In this document: one piece after another, positions 1-8,040 of the stretch
How positions within the stretch are numbered: position 1 is the stretch's first letter
Layout of the letters: every line of letters starts with the position of its first letter
Origin: GCA-2717185 sp964386465
Lineage (GTDB): Bacteria; Pseudomonadota; Alphaproteobacteria; UBA8366; GCA-2717185
Assembly: GCA_964386465.1 (NCBI GenBank)
Contig: CAYLTU010000065.1
Span: 1-22,490, forward strand
Direction: 5' to 3'
DNA: 22,490 nucleotides
The notes under the pieces: model-generated
The model's input: only the letters and a program-made list of their open reading frames with translations
Told to the model about the DNA's origin: nothing
The model's database searches: none
Made by a program: the position numbers and the translations under genes

Positions 1-60
1 GACGACATGATCGACGCCGCGGTGACCGGGCGCGTCGTCGTCGATATGGCGGCGAGCTAG
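1..60 (+). CDS. 3' end of a + strand gene, possibly a zinc-type alcohol dehydrogenase/quinone oxidoreductase
   Basis: Frame 1 is open from the left edge and stops with TAG at 58-60, giving 19 C-terminal residues (ending GRVVVDMAAS). The Gly-Arg-hydrophobic-Val-Val-Asp ending resembles the C-terminus of medium-chain NADPH:quinone oxidoreductase/zinc-type alcohol dehydrogenases, whose last strand often reads GR(I/V)V(V/L)D. That is only a weak resemblance over a very short stretch. The gene converges on the acyl-CoA ligase, with 32 bp between the two stop codons. Confidence 0.45.
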   Translation, partial: DDMIDAAVTGRVVVDMAAS

Positions 61-65
61 TCCGC

Positions 66-81
66 TGACCCGTTTCGGTCA
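66..81. terminator. small hairpin between convergent stop codons, possible weak terminator
   Basis: TGACC (66-70) and GGTCA (77-81) form a 5-bp perfect stem with a 6-nt loop. It lies between the + strand stop at 58-60 and the minus-strand stop at 93-95. No clear U-tract follows on either strand, so this is a hairpin in the expected place rather than a convincing intrinsic terminator. Confidence 0.2.
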
Positions 82-92
82 TTCGAAATTCG

Positions 93-1514
93 CTAAGAAT
101 CACGAGGCGAGAAGCTAAGCCGCAGCTTTTGCTTCAGAACCTTCCCCATCGGACTCTTGGGCATTTCGTCCAGGACGCGGACATGGCGCGGGTAGTTGAA
201 ATTCGCCATGCGTTCCTTGCAAAAGGCGATTAACGAGTCGGATGTCGCTCCGCCGCCAGGCTGCAGCGTCACATAGGCGGCGATTTCCTCACCCAGTTCA
301 CGGTGCGGAACGCCGATGACGGCGGCTTCCGCAACGTCCGGATGGGCCATGAGGACTTTCTCCACCGATCCCGCGGCAACCGTGTAACCGCCCCTGAGTA
401 TAATGTCCTTGATGCGGCCTTTGATGCGCACAAAACCGTCGCCATCGAGGGTGGCGAGATCGCCGGTCCTGAACCAATCTCCCTGCAACACCGCCAGGGT
501 CTGTTCGGGTTGGTTCAAATACCCCGTCAGACGCGCTGGCGAGTTTATCCAAAGCTCGCCGATTTCGCCCGGCGGAAGAACGTCGCCGTCCTTGTCGACG
601 ATTCGCAGTTCGACATCCGCGACGGCCCGGCCGATAGCGTCCGGCACATCTCGGTCACTTAGCGGCGTGTAGGAAATCGGCCTGAACAATTCCGTCATGC
701 CGTAGCCTCGGATGATGCGCGCGCCCGTCGCCGCGCGCCATTGTTCGGCCAGCTCCCAGGAACATGGCGCCGCGCCCGAGGCCGCGAACCGCAGACTGGA
801 GGTGTCTGCGTCCACCAGGTCCGGGCAATCGAGAATCCGCTGGAACATTGTCGCCACACCGGGAAACACGGTTACCCGGTGTTCGGCGATGGCCGCCAGC
901 ACGCCTTCCGGTGAAAAGCGGTCGAGAAAAACGATCTTCGCCCCTGCCAGCATGGGTGCCAGGATAGATCCGAAAACACCGAACGAGTGCGCGGGCGGCA
1001 GCGTCGACAGTACGACATCGTCCGGCCCAAGATCGAGGATGGGCCCCCGCCAATGGGAAAGCGCCAGGGATGTCGCTCGATGGGACAAAACGGCCCCTTT
1101 CGGCGCGCCCGTGCTGCCGGAAGTGTAGAGGATGAAGGCGTCGTCTTCGATTGCTGTTTCGGCGCAACCGAACATCTTTTCTCCGCTTGCAAGCCGGTCG
1201 CATACGAGCTTCGGCCCAAGATCGGCGATGATCGCCGCCTTTTCCTCATCACCGAGACGCTGATTGAGCGGCGTCGCGGTTGCACCCGTCTTCAATGCCG
1301 CCAACAGGGCAATGGTGAGCGATAGAGAATCGCCGAAGGAAAGCAGTACAGGATCGCCTGGGCCGACGCCCCGGTCGGCCAAATCCTCGGCCAACGCACC
1401 GGCCCGCAAATCCAAGGTCCGCCAGGTCAGAGTCTGTCCGCCCCGGACGAGCACGTCTTTCCCCGGCCATTTCTGCGCGGAGGCTTCGAACTCGGCGGCA
1501 ATATTTCCCATCAC
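93..1514 (-). CDS. AMP-forming acyl-CoA synthetase (class I adenylate-forming enzyme)
   Basis: Activates a carboxylic acid to its acyl-CoA through an acyl-adenylate; probably cytoplasmic. The P-loop-like A3 motif YTSGSTGAPKG is at residues 130-140, the A5 motif YGMTE at 271-275, the TGD of A7 at 350-352, the hinge GRIKDIILRGG at 366-376, and the A10 lysine (PKSPMGK) at about 458. The family core is therefore complete, although at 473 residues it is shorter than the usual 500-550. After the hinge, where relatives usually have (Y/E)NIxPxEVE, this protein has YTVAAGSVE, so the usual proline is missing. The start is GTG at 1514 or the adjacent ATG at 1511; an AGG lies about 8 nt upstream. It begins 15 bp after the UbiD-type gene and is surely co-transcribed with it, suggesting activation of an aromatic or unsaturated acid. 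The substrate cannot be read from the sequence. Confidence 0.93.
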   Translation of the reverse strand: MMGNIAAEFEASAQKWPGKDVLVRGGQTLTWRTLDLRAGALAEDLADRGVGPGDPVLLSFGDSLSLTIALLAALKTGATATPLNQRLGDEEKAAIIADLGPKLVCDRLASGEKMFGCAETAIEDDAFILYTSGSTGAPKGAVLSHRATSLALSHWRGPILDLGPDDVVLSTLPPAHSFGVFGSILAPMLAGAKIVFLDRFSPEGVLAAIAEHRVTVFPGVATMFQRILDCPDLVDADTSSLRFAASGAAPCSWELAEQWRAATGARIIRGYGMTELFRPISYTPLSDRDVPDAIGRAVADVELRIVDKDGDVLPPGEIGELWINSPARLTGYLNQPEQTLAVLQGDWFRTGDLATLDGDGFVRIKGRIKDIILRGGYTVAAGSVEKVLMAHPDVAEAAVIGVPHRELGEEIAAYVTLQPGGGATSDSLIAFCKERMANFNYPRHVRVLDEMPKSPMGKVLKQKLRLSFSPRDS

Positions 1515-1529
1515 GCTCAGCCTGGGACG

Positions 1530-2891
1530 TTACGCGTTGAGAATCGCGTCCATGTCAACGCCTTCCCAAACGCCGTCCGGGAAGCTGTGGCGCGGTGTGA
1601 ATTCCGAGAGCGTCGGCTTGGCCGTGGCGTCGACGCCCCACTTCGCGGTGAAACCGTCGTTGCCCGCGGTAGAAGGGTCGAGATCGGAGCCTCGCGCATT
1701 GGTGATAATCGTGATGTCGCGATCGGGTTGGCAACGGGTGGCGATGGCCCAGTTCACCTGACGTTCACTGAAGACATCGACGTCTTGATCGACGACGACG
1801 ACCCGCTTCATGTAGAGGTCCGCCCCCAATACGGCCAGGATGGCGTTCTTGGCCTGACCCGGCAGGCGCTGCTCAATGGAAACGTAACAGGTGAAAGGGC
1901 TCGGCACCCGAACCTGCCTGACCGACGGGACCATGGCCCTGACGGCGCGATAGAGGTTGGCCTCCATGGGTACGGTCGAAAGCAGCATGTGATCGAGGTG
2001 GCCGACGGTAATGTCCTGATAATAAGCCCCTTTGCGGTGCGTCACGGCGTTGACCCTGACGACCTCTCGGCTACGCGCCCCGAGGCTGTAGCCGGTGAAT
2101 TCACCGAAGGGGCCTTCCTCGACGGTTTCATGCGGCACGATCTCGGTTTCCAGAATCATCTCGGCATGGGCCGGCGCCATCAGATCGGAGGTTTCGCACT
2201 TCACCAGCTCCAGCGGCTCGTCCAACAGCGCGCCCATGATGCCGCGCTCGTCCTCGTCGATGGATCCGATGGCAAGACATCCGAGCGCGATGGCCGGATG
2301 AACGCCAACCGCCACGACGACCGGCAGCGATTCGCCCCGCGATTGGGCGATCTGGTAGTACTCCCAAAGGTGCTTACCCAACGTCAGATGAATGGAAGTG
2401 GTGTTCCTTCCCGTGATCATCAAGCGGTTATAGGCGCAGTTCCACATGTCGCTGTCGGGATCCTTGGCGAAGGTGATACCCGCCGTGACGTAGGCGCCGG
2501 CATCGCCCTTGTGGTGTTCGACCTGTGGCAGCTTCGCCAAGTCGACATCGTCGCCGGTCATGATGACTTCCTTGCAGGGACCGGTATCGACGATCCTCGG
2601 CGCGATGGGGTTTTCCATCGCATCGAGATACTTTCGCAGCATGCCGTCGGGCTCGGCGTTGATCGCCATGGCGAGACGCGACCGGCTGGCGTGCAGGTTG
2701 GTCAGCAGTGGGAATTCCGAGCCCGCGACGTTATCGAATATCAACACCGGACGCCTATTTGCGACTTGTTCCAGTTTGGCGACCGTGGCGGTGATCTCGA
2801 AGGAGGGGTTCGTCTCCTTTTCGACGTGGATCAGGTCCTCGCTGTTTCGGGCACGGATGAATTCAAGGTACGAGGATAGGTCCTGGGACAT
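1530..2891 (-). CDS. UbiD-family prenyl-FMN-dependent decarboxylase
   Basis: A 453-residue protein of typical UbiD/Fdc length. Family enzymes use prenylated FMN to decarboxylate (reversibly) aromatic or alpha,beta-unsaturated acids. Visible support: the cofactor-binding stretch NCAYNRLMITGRNTTSIH around residues 151-168, and the acidic signature EEGPFGEFTGY (about 258-268), whose two glutamates correspond to the catalytic pair in Aspergillus Fdc1. The N-terminal half contains the usual LPQVEHHKGDAGAYVTAGI stretch found in UbiD proteins near 121-139. No UbiX/Pad flavin prenyltransferase is in the window, so the cofactor must be supplied elsewhere. The ATG at 2891 has only a weak upstream GGA. 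The acyl-CoA ligase follows after 15 bp, so a pair that (de)carboxylates and CoA-activates one acid is likely; I do not assign ubiD because nothing links it to ubiquinone genes. Confidence 0.92.
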   Translation of the reverse strand: MSQDLSSYLEFIRARNSEDLIHVEKETNPSFEITATVAKLEQVANRRPVLIFDNVAGSEFPLLTNLHASRSRLAMAINAEPDGMLRKYLDAMENPIAPRIVDTGPCKEVIMTGDDVDLAKLPQVEHHKGDAGAYVTAGITFAKDPDSDMWNCAYNRLMITGRNTTSIHLTLGKHLWEYYQIAQSRGESLPVVVAVGVHPAIALGCLAIGSIDEDERGIMGALLDEPLELVKCETSDLMAPAHAEMILETEIVPHETVEEGPFGEFTGYSLGARSREVVRVNAVTHRKGAYYQDITVGHLDHMLLSTVPMEANLYRAVRAMVPSVRQVRVPSPFTCYVSIEQRLPGQAKNAILAVLGADLYMKRVVVVDQDVDVFSERQVNWAIATRCQPDRDITIITNARGSDLDPSTAGNDGFTAKWGVDATAKPTLSEFTPRHSFPDGVWEGVDMDAILNA

Positions 2892-3001
2892 CGTAAATTC
2901 CGTCCAGCATAAGAGGCAACACGATGAAGAGCACGGTAGTCAAAGTCTCATTGCATGGCAAACACCGGCATCCCCGCGGGCGCGGTGACCGAAATTCCAC
3001 G
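2892..3001. other. 110-bp intergenic gap upstream of the UbiD-type gene
   Basis: This gap separates the stop of the TolB/TPR cyclase from the start of the decarboxylase gene on the same strand, so it should hold the promoter of the decarboxylase-ligase pair if they are transcribed separately. I see no convincing -35/-10 pair, operator or T-tract terminator in it. Confidence 0.4.
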
Positions 3002-4783
3002 TTATCCGCTGAGGCCGGCGAGCCGCAAGGCGTCGAGGAAGTTGTCACGGTCGGATTGACGGCGATAGCGATTGGCGCGGAACATCGCAAGCTCGATCGT
3101 GTTCTCGGGCATCGGCTCGCCGCGCTTTTTCAACTCACGCCTTCGTGCCTCGATAAAGACGGCAAGTTCGGCGCGGGCCTCGTCCATCCGTCCCAACCGG
3201 GCGTAGCACGCCGCCAGATAGGCTCGATGCCAGCGGTCGAGTGGTCGGATGCGGTTAATACACCTTGCCGCTTCTTCATAGTTCCGCGACGAGAATTCCA
3301 TCAAGTTGCGATACCAGTGATACCACGACGGCGGAAACGGATTGAGGCGCATCGCCTTTTCGATCCATTCGCGGCCCTCGTCGACGACCCCGTGATAGGT
3401 CCGGATATTGCTGAGGATGGCGTTGGCGTCGGCATCGTTGGGGTTGAGGGCTACCGCGCGCCGACACTGGAATTCCGACTCCTCGTCCTGGCCTAGCTCG
3501 TATAGCGTAAGGCCCAGCATGGCGCGTGACCAGCTGTCGTCATCATCGAGCGCAACGGCCATCTCTGCGTGCGTCAGGGCCTCTTCGAGCGCTCCCTCTT
3601 TACCGACCTGCAGGGGTACTGCCCAAAGATGGGTTGCAGCGATTAGTGCATGGGCGCGGGCGAAACGGGGATCGAGCTCGACCGCCTTCTGTGCCAAGCG
3701 GCTGGCCTCGATGATGTCGTCGAGCCCCCAGCGCCAAAGCCGGTGGGTGCCGAGCAGCTGGTAATCATAGGCGGTCATGTTAGATGTCGGCTTGCGCTGG
3801 GCGCGATCGCGTGCGGCCTCCTCGAGCCGGCCAGGTAGGACCGACACGATCGCCTGAGTGACCTCGTCCTGGACCGCAAATATGTCTTCGAGATCGCGGT
3901 CGTAGTGCTCGGCCCAGAGGTGATGTCCGGTGCGGGCATCGATCAACTGGACCGATACCCGAACCCGGTTACCGGCCTTGCGGACGCTGCCCTCGACTAA
4001 GAACTGGACGCCGAGCTTTCGCCCCACCTCGACCACGTCGACGTTTTCACCACGGAACGTGAACGACGAATTGCGGGCAATCACGAACAACGAGCGAAAC
4101 CGCGACAGCTCGATGATGATGTCCTCGGTGATGCCGTCGGAAAAATACTCTTGCTCATGATCGCCGGACATATTGTCGAAAGGCAGCACGGCAATGGAAG
4201 GTTTGTCAGGCAACGTCGAAGAGGAACCGGTAGCTTCATGGCCGGTGGAGGCGGAAGCGGCGAGCGTCCATCGCCAGACTCGTATCGGGTGGGCGATATT
4301 TTTTAGGCTATTTTCACCGGTATCGGCGAAACCTACGTCGAGGCGATCTCGTACATCGTCATGCACCCGGCCTGAAATAGATACACCACCCGGCTCCGCT
4401 ATTTCCTGCAGGCGGGCGGCGATGTTGACCCCGTCGCCCAGAATGTCCTCGCCATCGATAATAATGTCACCAAGATTGACTCCGATCCGGAAAGTGATGC
4501 GCCGCTCTTCGTCGATACCTTCATTGCGTTCGGCCATGCCCTGCTGAACTTCAATGACGCATTGGGTGGCGTTGACGACGGACGGAAATTCTAACAACAA
4601 GCCATCGCCCATGGTTTTGACGATGCGGCCGCCGTGCTCTGCGATCTTGGAATCGATCAATTCCACGCGGTGGGTGCGTAGTGCGGTAAGCGTACCGGTT
4701 TCGTCCACGCCCATAAGGCGGGAATAGCCAACAACATCTGCGGAAACGATTGCCGCTAATCTGCGTTGAATGCCGTCCACCAT
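3002..4783 (-). CDS. class III adenylate cyclase with TolB-like domain and TPR repeats
   Basis: A soluble 593-residue protein predicted to make cAMP from ATP. Residues 1-175 form a cyclase homology domain with every key position: metal-binding D16 (SADVVGYS) and D60 (KTMGDG), adenine-selecting K57 and D113, and transition-state N120/R124 (GVNIAARLQ). A Ser/Thr/Ala linker leads to a TolB-like/FlgO-like domain at about 193-325, beginning KPSIAVLPFDNMSGD and including FRSLFVIARNSSF and FLVEGSVRK. From about 340 to the end it is helical TPR-type sequence (for example WSRAMLGLTLYELGQDEES and YLAACYARLGRMDEA). This cyclase-TolB-TPR layout is common and multi-copy in rhizobia and other alphaproteobacteria; the input signal is generally unknown. 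No transmembrane segment is visible. The ATG at 4783 lacks a strong Shine-Dalgarno. Confidence 0.93.
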   Translation of the reverse strand: MVDGIQRRLAAIVSADVVGYSRLMGVDETGTLTALRTHRVELIDSKIAEHGGRIVKTMGDGLLLEFPSVVNATQCVIEVQQGMAERNEGIDEERRITFRIGVNLGDIIIDGEDILGDGVNIAARLQEIAEPGGVSISGRVHDDVRDRLDVGFADTGENSLKNIAHPIRVWRWTLAASASTGHEATGSSSTLPDKPSIAVLPFDNMSGDHEQEYFSDGITEDIIIELSRFRSLFVIARNSSFTFRGENVDVVEVGRKLGVQFLVEGSVRKAGNRVRVSVQLIDARTGHHLWAEHYDRDLEDIFAVQDEVTQAIVSVLPGRLEEAARDRAQRKPTSNMTAYDYQLLGTHRLWRWGLDDIIEASRLAQKAVELDPRFARAHALIAATHLWAVPLQVGKEGALEEALTHAEMAVALDDDDSWSRAMLGLTLYELGQDEESEFQCRRAVALNPNDADANAILSNIRTYHGVVDEGREWIEKAMRLNPFPPSWYHWYRNLMEFSSRNYEEAARCINRIRPLDRWHRAYLAACYARLGRMDEARAELAVFIEARRRELKKRGEPMPENTIELAMFRANRYRRQSDRDNFLDALRLAGLSG

Positions 4784-5011
4784 TGGTCGAGTGTAGCGAT
4801 GCGGGTTCTTTAAATCTACGCGCGGCGATGGGGCGGGCTGAATGTCTGTTTATGGCTGCAAGCGACAGCGCGTGTCGCGGAGATCGACTTCCGCTGTTCC
4901 CTCAGCTTGAGGCATTCGGCGGGAGATGTCTTGCAGGTTCGACCTGCCTCAACATCTTGTGGTGCGGCACATGTAGGTAATCCCGGCAATTGAAAGCACC
5001 AAGTCGCGGCG
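4784..5011. other. 228-bp intergenic region with two small hairpins
   Basis: The longest gene-free stretch in the window, between the end of the acyl-CoA dehydrogenase gene and the start of the TolB/TPR cyclase gene, both on the minus strand. It should contain the end of the CoA operon and the cyclase promoter. It holds a two-part hairpin at 4924-4957 and a second, smaller perfect stem at 4900-4912 (CCTCA-GCT-TGAGG). I find no plausible small ORF or recognisable promoter in it. Confidence 0.5.
4924..4957 (-). terminator. two-part hairpin downstream of the acyl-CoA dehydrogenase gene
   Basis: The outer arms AGATGT (4924-4929) and ACATCT (4952-4957) pair, as do the inner arms GCAGGT (4933-4938) and ACCTGC (4942-4947) around a TCG loop, leaving a small internal loop. 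It lies 55 bp past the stop of the last gene of the CoA operon, where transcription should end. No U-tract follows in the minus direction, so an intrinsic terminator is not proven; an RNA-stabilising structure or operator would look the same. Confidence 0.3.
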
Positions 5012-6202
5012 TCAGTACGACCGTGGCATGCCGAGGACGTGCTGGCCGATGTAGCCCAGGATCATGTTCGTCGAGATCGGCGCGGTGCGCAGGATACGGC
5101 ATTCGCGCCATTTGCGTTCGATATCGTATTCCCGCGCGAAGGCGAAGCCGCCGAAGGTCGAGAACGCGGCCTCCGCGCAGGCCCAGGCGGCCTCTCCAGT
5201 CAGATGCTTGGCCATGTTGGCCTCGGCGCCGCAATCGCGGCCGGCGTCGAACAGGGCCGCCGCCTTGCGCGCCATGAGATCGGCCGCCTGCATTTCCGCG
5301 TAGGCCTTGGCGATCGGGAACTGAATGCCCTGGTTCTTGCCGATCGGGTGGCCGAAGACCACCCGCTCGTTCGAATAATCCACGGCGCGTTTCGTCAGAT
5401 AGCGGGCGTCGCCGACCGCTTCGCCCGAAATCAGGATACGCTCGGCGTTCATGCCGTCGAGGATATAGCGGAAGCCCTTGCCTTCCTCGCCGATCAGGCT
5501 GTCCGCGGGAATTCGCAGATTGTCGAAGAAGATTTCCGTAGTGTTGTGGTTAATCATCGCGTCGATCGGTTGGATGTCCATGCCGTTGCCGCGCGCGGTC
5601 CGCATGTCGACCAGGAAGGTGGAGAGCCCGTCGCTGCGCCGCTTTACCTCGTCCGGTGATGTCGTCCGGGCGAGCAGCAGCAGCAGATCCGAATGCAGGG
5701 CGCGGCTGGTCCATACCTTTTGGCCGTTGATGATATATTCGTTGCCGTCGCGTTCGGCCCGGGTCTTCAGCTGGGTCGTATCGGAGCCGGTTGTCGGTTC
5801 GGTGACACCGAAGGCCTGAAGACGCAATTCGCCAGACGCGATTTTCGGGAGATACTTCTGCTTCTGCTCCGGCGAGCCATGCCGCAATACGGTCCCCATC
5901 GTGTACATCTGCGCATGGCAGGCACCGGCGCTGCAGCCCGATGCGTGGATCGTTTCCAGAATTACCGCGCCGGCCCGGATCGGCAGGCCCGCGCCGCCAT
6001 ATTCCTCGGGGATCAAGGCGGCGAGATAGCCGGACTCGGTGAGCGCCGTGACGAATTCGGTCGGGTAGCTGCCCTCGACCGGCTGGTCTTCCAGATCGCG
6101 CCAATACTGGCCGGGAAAACCCTCGCAGATCTTGGCCACGGCCTCGCGGATTTCGGGATAGTCATTGTCGTCCAGATCCATGATGGCGGTCTGTTCAGTC
6201 AT
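5012..6202 (-). CDS. acyl-CoA dehydrogenase
   Basis: A 396-residue FAD-dependent acyl-CoA dehydrogenase, which introduces an alpha,beta double bond into an acyl-CoA. The family signature FGVTEPTTGSD is at 131-141, followed by the beta-domain motif GQKVWTSRA at 160-168. The C-terminal signature region GGFAFAREYDIERKWRECRI is at 351-370. After it, where many family members have the catalytic YEG(T/S), this protein has LRTAPISTN with no glutamate. A glutamate at 254 (MNAERILIS) lies where isovaleryl- and long-chain acyl-CoA dehydrogenases carry their catalytic base, so the enzyme is probably active with that geometry. An AGAGAC precedes the ATG at 6202. It is the last gene of the four-gene CoA operon, 87 bp after the lyase gene. 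The acyl substrate is not determined. Confidence 0.95.
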   Translation of the reverse strand: MTEQTAIMDLDDNDYPEIREAVAKICEGFPGQYWRDLEDQPVEGSYPTEFVTALTESGYLAALIPEEYGGAGLPIRAGAVILETIHASGCSAGACHAQMYTMGTVLRHGSPEQKQKYLPKIASGELRLQAFGVTEPTTGSDTTQLKTRAERDGNEYIINGQKVWTSRALHSDLLLLLARTTSPDEVKRRSDGLSTFLVDMRTARGNGMDIQPIDAMINHNTTEIFFDNLRIPADSLIGEEGKGFRYILDGMNAERILISGEAVGDARYLTKRAVDYSNERVVFGHPIGKNQGIQFPIAKAYAEMQAADLMARKAAALFDAGRDCGAEANMAKHLTGEAAWACAEAAFSTFGGFAFAREYDIERKWRECRILRTAPISTNMILGYIGQHVLGMPRSY

Positions 6203-6289
6203 GCGAAGGGTCTCTTTCTGGAATAACGGGGCATTGGGATACGGGCGACACAGCCGGCATCGCCCATTTTCCGAACATCGATTTGCAGT

Positions 6290-7237
6290 CTAGGCCGCTT
6301 GGCTGGCTGGCACGAAGCCTTTCGGGGCGCCGGCCTTGGCGTACATGCCGTGCAAGGGTTCCTCGGGCAGGTTGGCCGCGATTATGCCGCGAACCTCGAC
6401 GAGCTTGTCGAGGTCGACGCCGGTCTTCAGGCCAGCGCCTTCGAGCAGGAAGACGAGGTCGTCCATGACGATGTTACCCGTCGCCTTCGGCGCGAACGGA
6501 CAGCCGCCGAGGCCCGCGAGCGAGGCGTCGAAGTGCCGGCATCCGGCCTCCAACGCAGCATAGACGTTGGCGAGCCCGAGGCCGCGCGTGTCGTGGAAGT
6601 GCGCTGCGACGGGAACCCGGTCGCCGAACTCGCCGATGACGGCGGTGAACATTTCCTTGACCTGCTGCGGATTGGCGTAGCCGACGGTATCGGAAACCAC
6701 CAGCTCGTCGGTGCCCGCTTCGACGAAGCGCCCCGCCAGCTTCATGACATCGGCGACCGGCACCTGGCCGGAAATCGAACAGCCGAGAGCGGTGGCGAGT
6801 CCGGTCGCCAGTTTGACTTTGTCGCGGCCGGCGCTTTCGTCGCGCAGCGCGACGATGCGTTTGAAGTCTTCCACCGACTCGTCGACGGCGCGGCGGACGT
6901 TCGCGAGGTTGTGTTCCTCGCTTACCGACGTGACGTAGTTCAGTTTGTGGACACCGGCGTTGAATGCATCCATCGCGCCCCGCAGGTTCGGGCTCAGGGC
7001 GGCGATGCAATAGCCGTCGATTTTTTTGGCGGCGGCCACGACCTCAGCCGCATCGGCGAACTGCGGCAAGAGCTTCGGCGGAACGAAAGAGCAGACTTCG
7101 ATCTCCGGCATGCCGGCCGCCGCTTCGGCCGTGAGCCAGGCGATTTTCCCTTCGGTCGGGAAAAAGGTTTTCTGGATCTGGATGCCGTCACGAAGTCCGA
7201 CCTCGCGGCATTCGACGTCGATTCCTGGGCGCATCAT
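6290..7237 (-). CDS. hydroxymethylglutaryl-CoA lyase or close HMGL-family lyase
   Basis: HMG-CoA lyase cleaves (S)-HMG-CoA to acetyl-CoA and acetoacetate. The 315-residue protein matches the usual length and has the family hallmarks: EVGLRDGIQ with R16/D17 near the N-terminus, CSFVPPKLLPQFAD (49-62), the metal-binding HFHDTRG with H213 and H215, and the signature GLGGCPFAPKATGN with catalytic C246 and metal ligand N255. It starts with tandem ATGs (7237 and 7234). The Shine-Dalgarno AAGGAG at 7242-7247 overlaps the preceding TAA and is 4 nt from the first ATG but 7 nt from the second, so 7234 may be the true start. It lies 8 bp downstream of the enoyl-CoA hydratase gene, indicating translational coupling. 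A related lyase acting on another 3-hydroxyacyl-CoA cannot be excluded. Confidence 0.9.
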   Translation of the reverse strand: MMRPGIDVECREVGLRDGIQIQKTFFPTEGKIAWLTAEAAAGMPEIEVCSFVPPKLLPQFADAAEVVAAAKKIDGYCIAALSPNLRGAMDAFNAGVHKLNYVTSVSEEHNLANVRRAVDESVEDFKRIVALRDESAGRDKVKLATGLATALGCSISGQVPVADVMKLAGRFVEAGTDELVVSDTVGYANPQQVKEMFTAVIGEFGDRVPVAAHFHDTRGLGLANVYAALEAGCRHFDASLAGLGGCPFAPKATGNIVMDDLVFLLEGAGLKTGVDLDKLVEVRGIIAANLPEEPLHGMYAKAGAPKGFVPASQAA

Positions 7238-7241
7238 GGCT

Positions 7242-7247
7242 CTCCTT
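7242..7247 (-). promoter_or_regulatory. strong Shine-Dalgarno of the lyase gene, overlapping the upstream stop codon
   Basis: On the minus strand the sequence TAAGGAGAGCCATGATG joins the stop of the enoyl-CoA hydratase gene (TAA, 7248-7246) to the AAGGAG of the lyase gene. The spacing favours the second ATG (7234). The arrangement implies that termination of one reading frame feeds initiation of the next. Confidence 0.75.
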
Positions 7248-8040
7248 ATCGTCCCTTGAATTCCGCTTTGCGTTTTTCGTTGAAGGCGCGCACGCCCTCC
7301 TGCCTGTCTTCCGTCGGCACCATGCGGTTATACGCTTCGATTTCGAAGGCATAGCCGTTTTTCAAGTCGATCTGAGTCGCCACATTGAGCGACTTCTTAG
7401 CCTGCCGGGTCGATATCGGCGCATTGTTGCAAATCTTGCGCGCCGTTTCGATGGCCTCCTCCATCAGCTTACCGTCTTCGCAAATGCGGTTCAGAATGCC
7501 CCACTCAAGCGCTTCCTGAGCATTGAACGGCGTACCGGTGAGAATGATTTCCTTCGCCCGGCGCACACCGACCGCCCGCGGCAGGTTCTGCGTGCCCATC
7601 CCGCCCGGCATGATGCCGAGCGTCGTTTCCGTCAACGCGAAACGGGCATGCGAGACGCCATAGGCGAAATCCGCGCATAGCAGGAATTCCAAACCTCCGG
7701 CAAAGGCCGCGCCGTTCACGGCGACGATGATCGGAATGGGACAATCCGTAGCAGCCAGCAACGCCTGCTCGAACAGCGCATGCTGCTTCTGCCAGGTCTC
7801 GTCGGTCATACCGTTGCGTTCCTTCAGGTCGCCGCCGGCGCAGAAGATACGATCGCCGGATCCCGTCACTACAATGCAGCGCAGGTCTTCCTGATCGACG
7901 TAGAAATGCGACCACAGGTCGCGCATGTCGTATCCCATTTGCGTGTTCATCGCGTTCGCGGACTCCGGCCGATTGAGAGTGACCAGCAGCAAATGGTCGT
8001 CGATCCGTTCCAGTTTCAGCGTTTCGTAATCCATTTTCAT
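7246..8040 (-). CDS. enoyl-CoA hydratase/isomerase family protein
   Basis: A 264-residue crotonase-fold protein, the usual length. The oxyanion-hole segments are FCAGGDLKE (66-74) and NGAAFAGG (109-116). Both catalytic glutamates of classical hydratases appear to be present: E118 in AGGLEFLLCAD and E138 in ALTETTLGIMPGGMGTQ. A real hydratase is therefore more likely than a crotonase-type hydrolase or isomerase. The ATG at 8040 overlaps the TGA of the CoA-transferase gene (ATGA, 8037-8040); a second ATG two codons on is also possible. In its operon it would hydrate the enoyl-CoA made by the acyl-CoA dehydrogenase and pass a 3-hydroxyacyl-CoA to the HMG-CoA-lyase-like enzyme. A 3-methylglutaconyl-CoA hydratase role would fit, but is inferred from context only. 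Confidence 0.93.
   Translation of the reverse strand: MKMDYETLKLERIDDHLLLVTLNRPESANAMNTQMGYDMRDLWSHFYVDQEDLRCIVVTGSGDRIFCAGGDLKERNGMTDETWQKQHALFEQALLAATDCPIPIIVAVNGAAFAGGLEFLLCADFAYGVSHARFALTETTLGIMPGGMGTQNLPRAVGVRRAKEIILTGTPFNAQEALEWGILNRICEDGKLMEEAIETARKICNNAPISTRQAKKSLNVATQIDLKNGYAFEIEAYNRMVPTEDRQEGVRAFNEKRKAEFKGR

Noticed and set aside
1587..2879. A 430-codon open frame antisense to the UbiD-type gene
   Set aside because: Mirror image of a conserved enzyme gene; its translation is Asp/Gly/Arg/His-rich with no recognisable motif.
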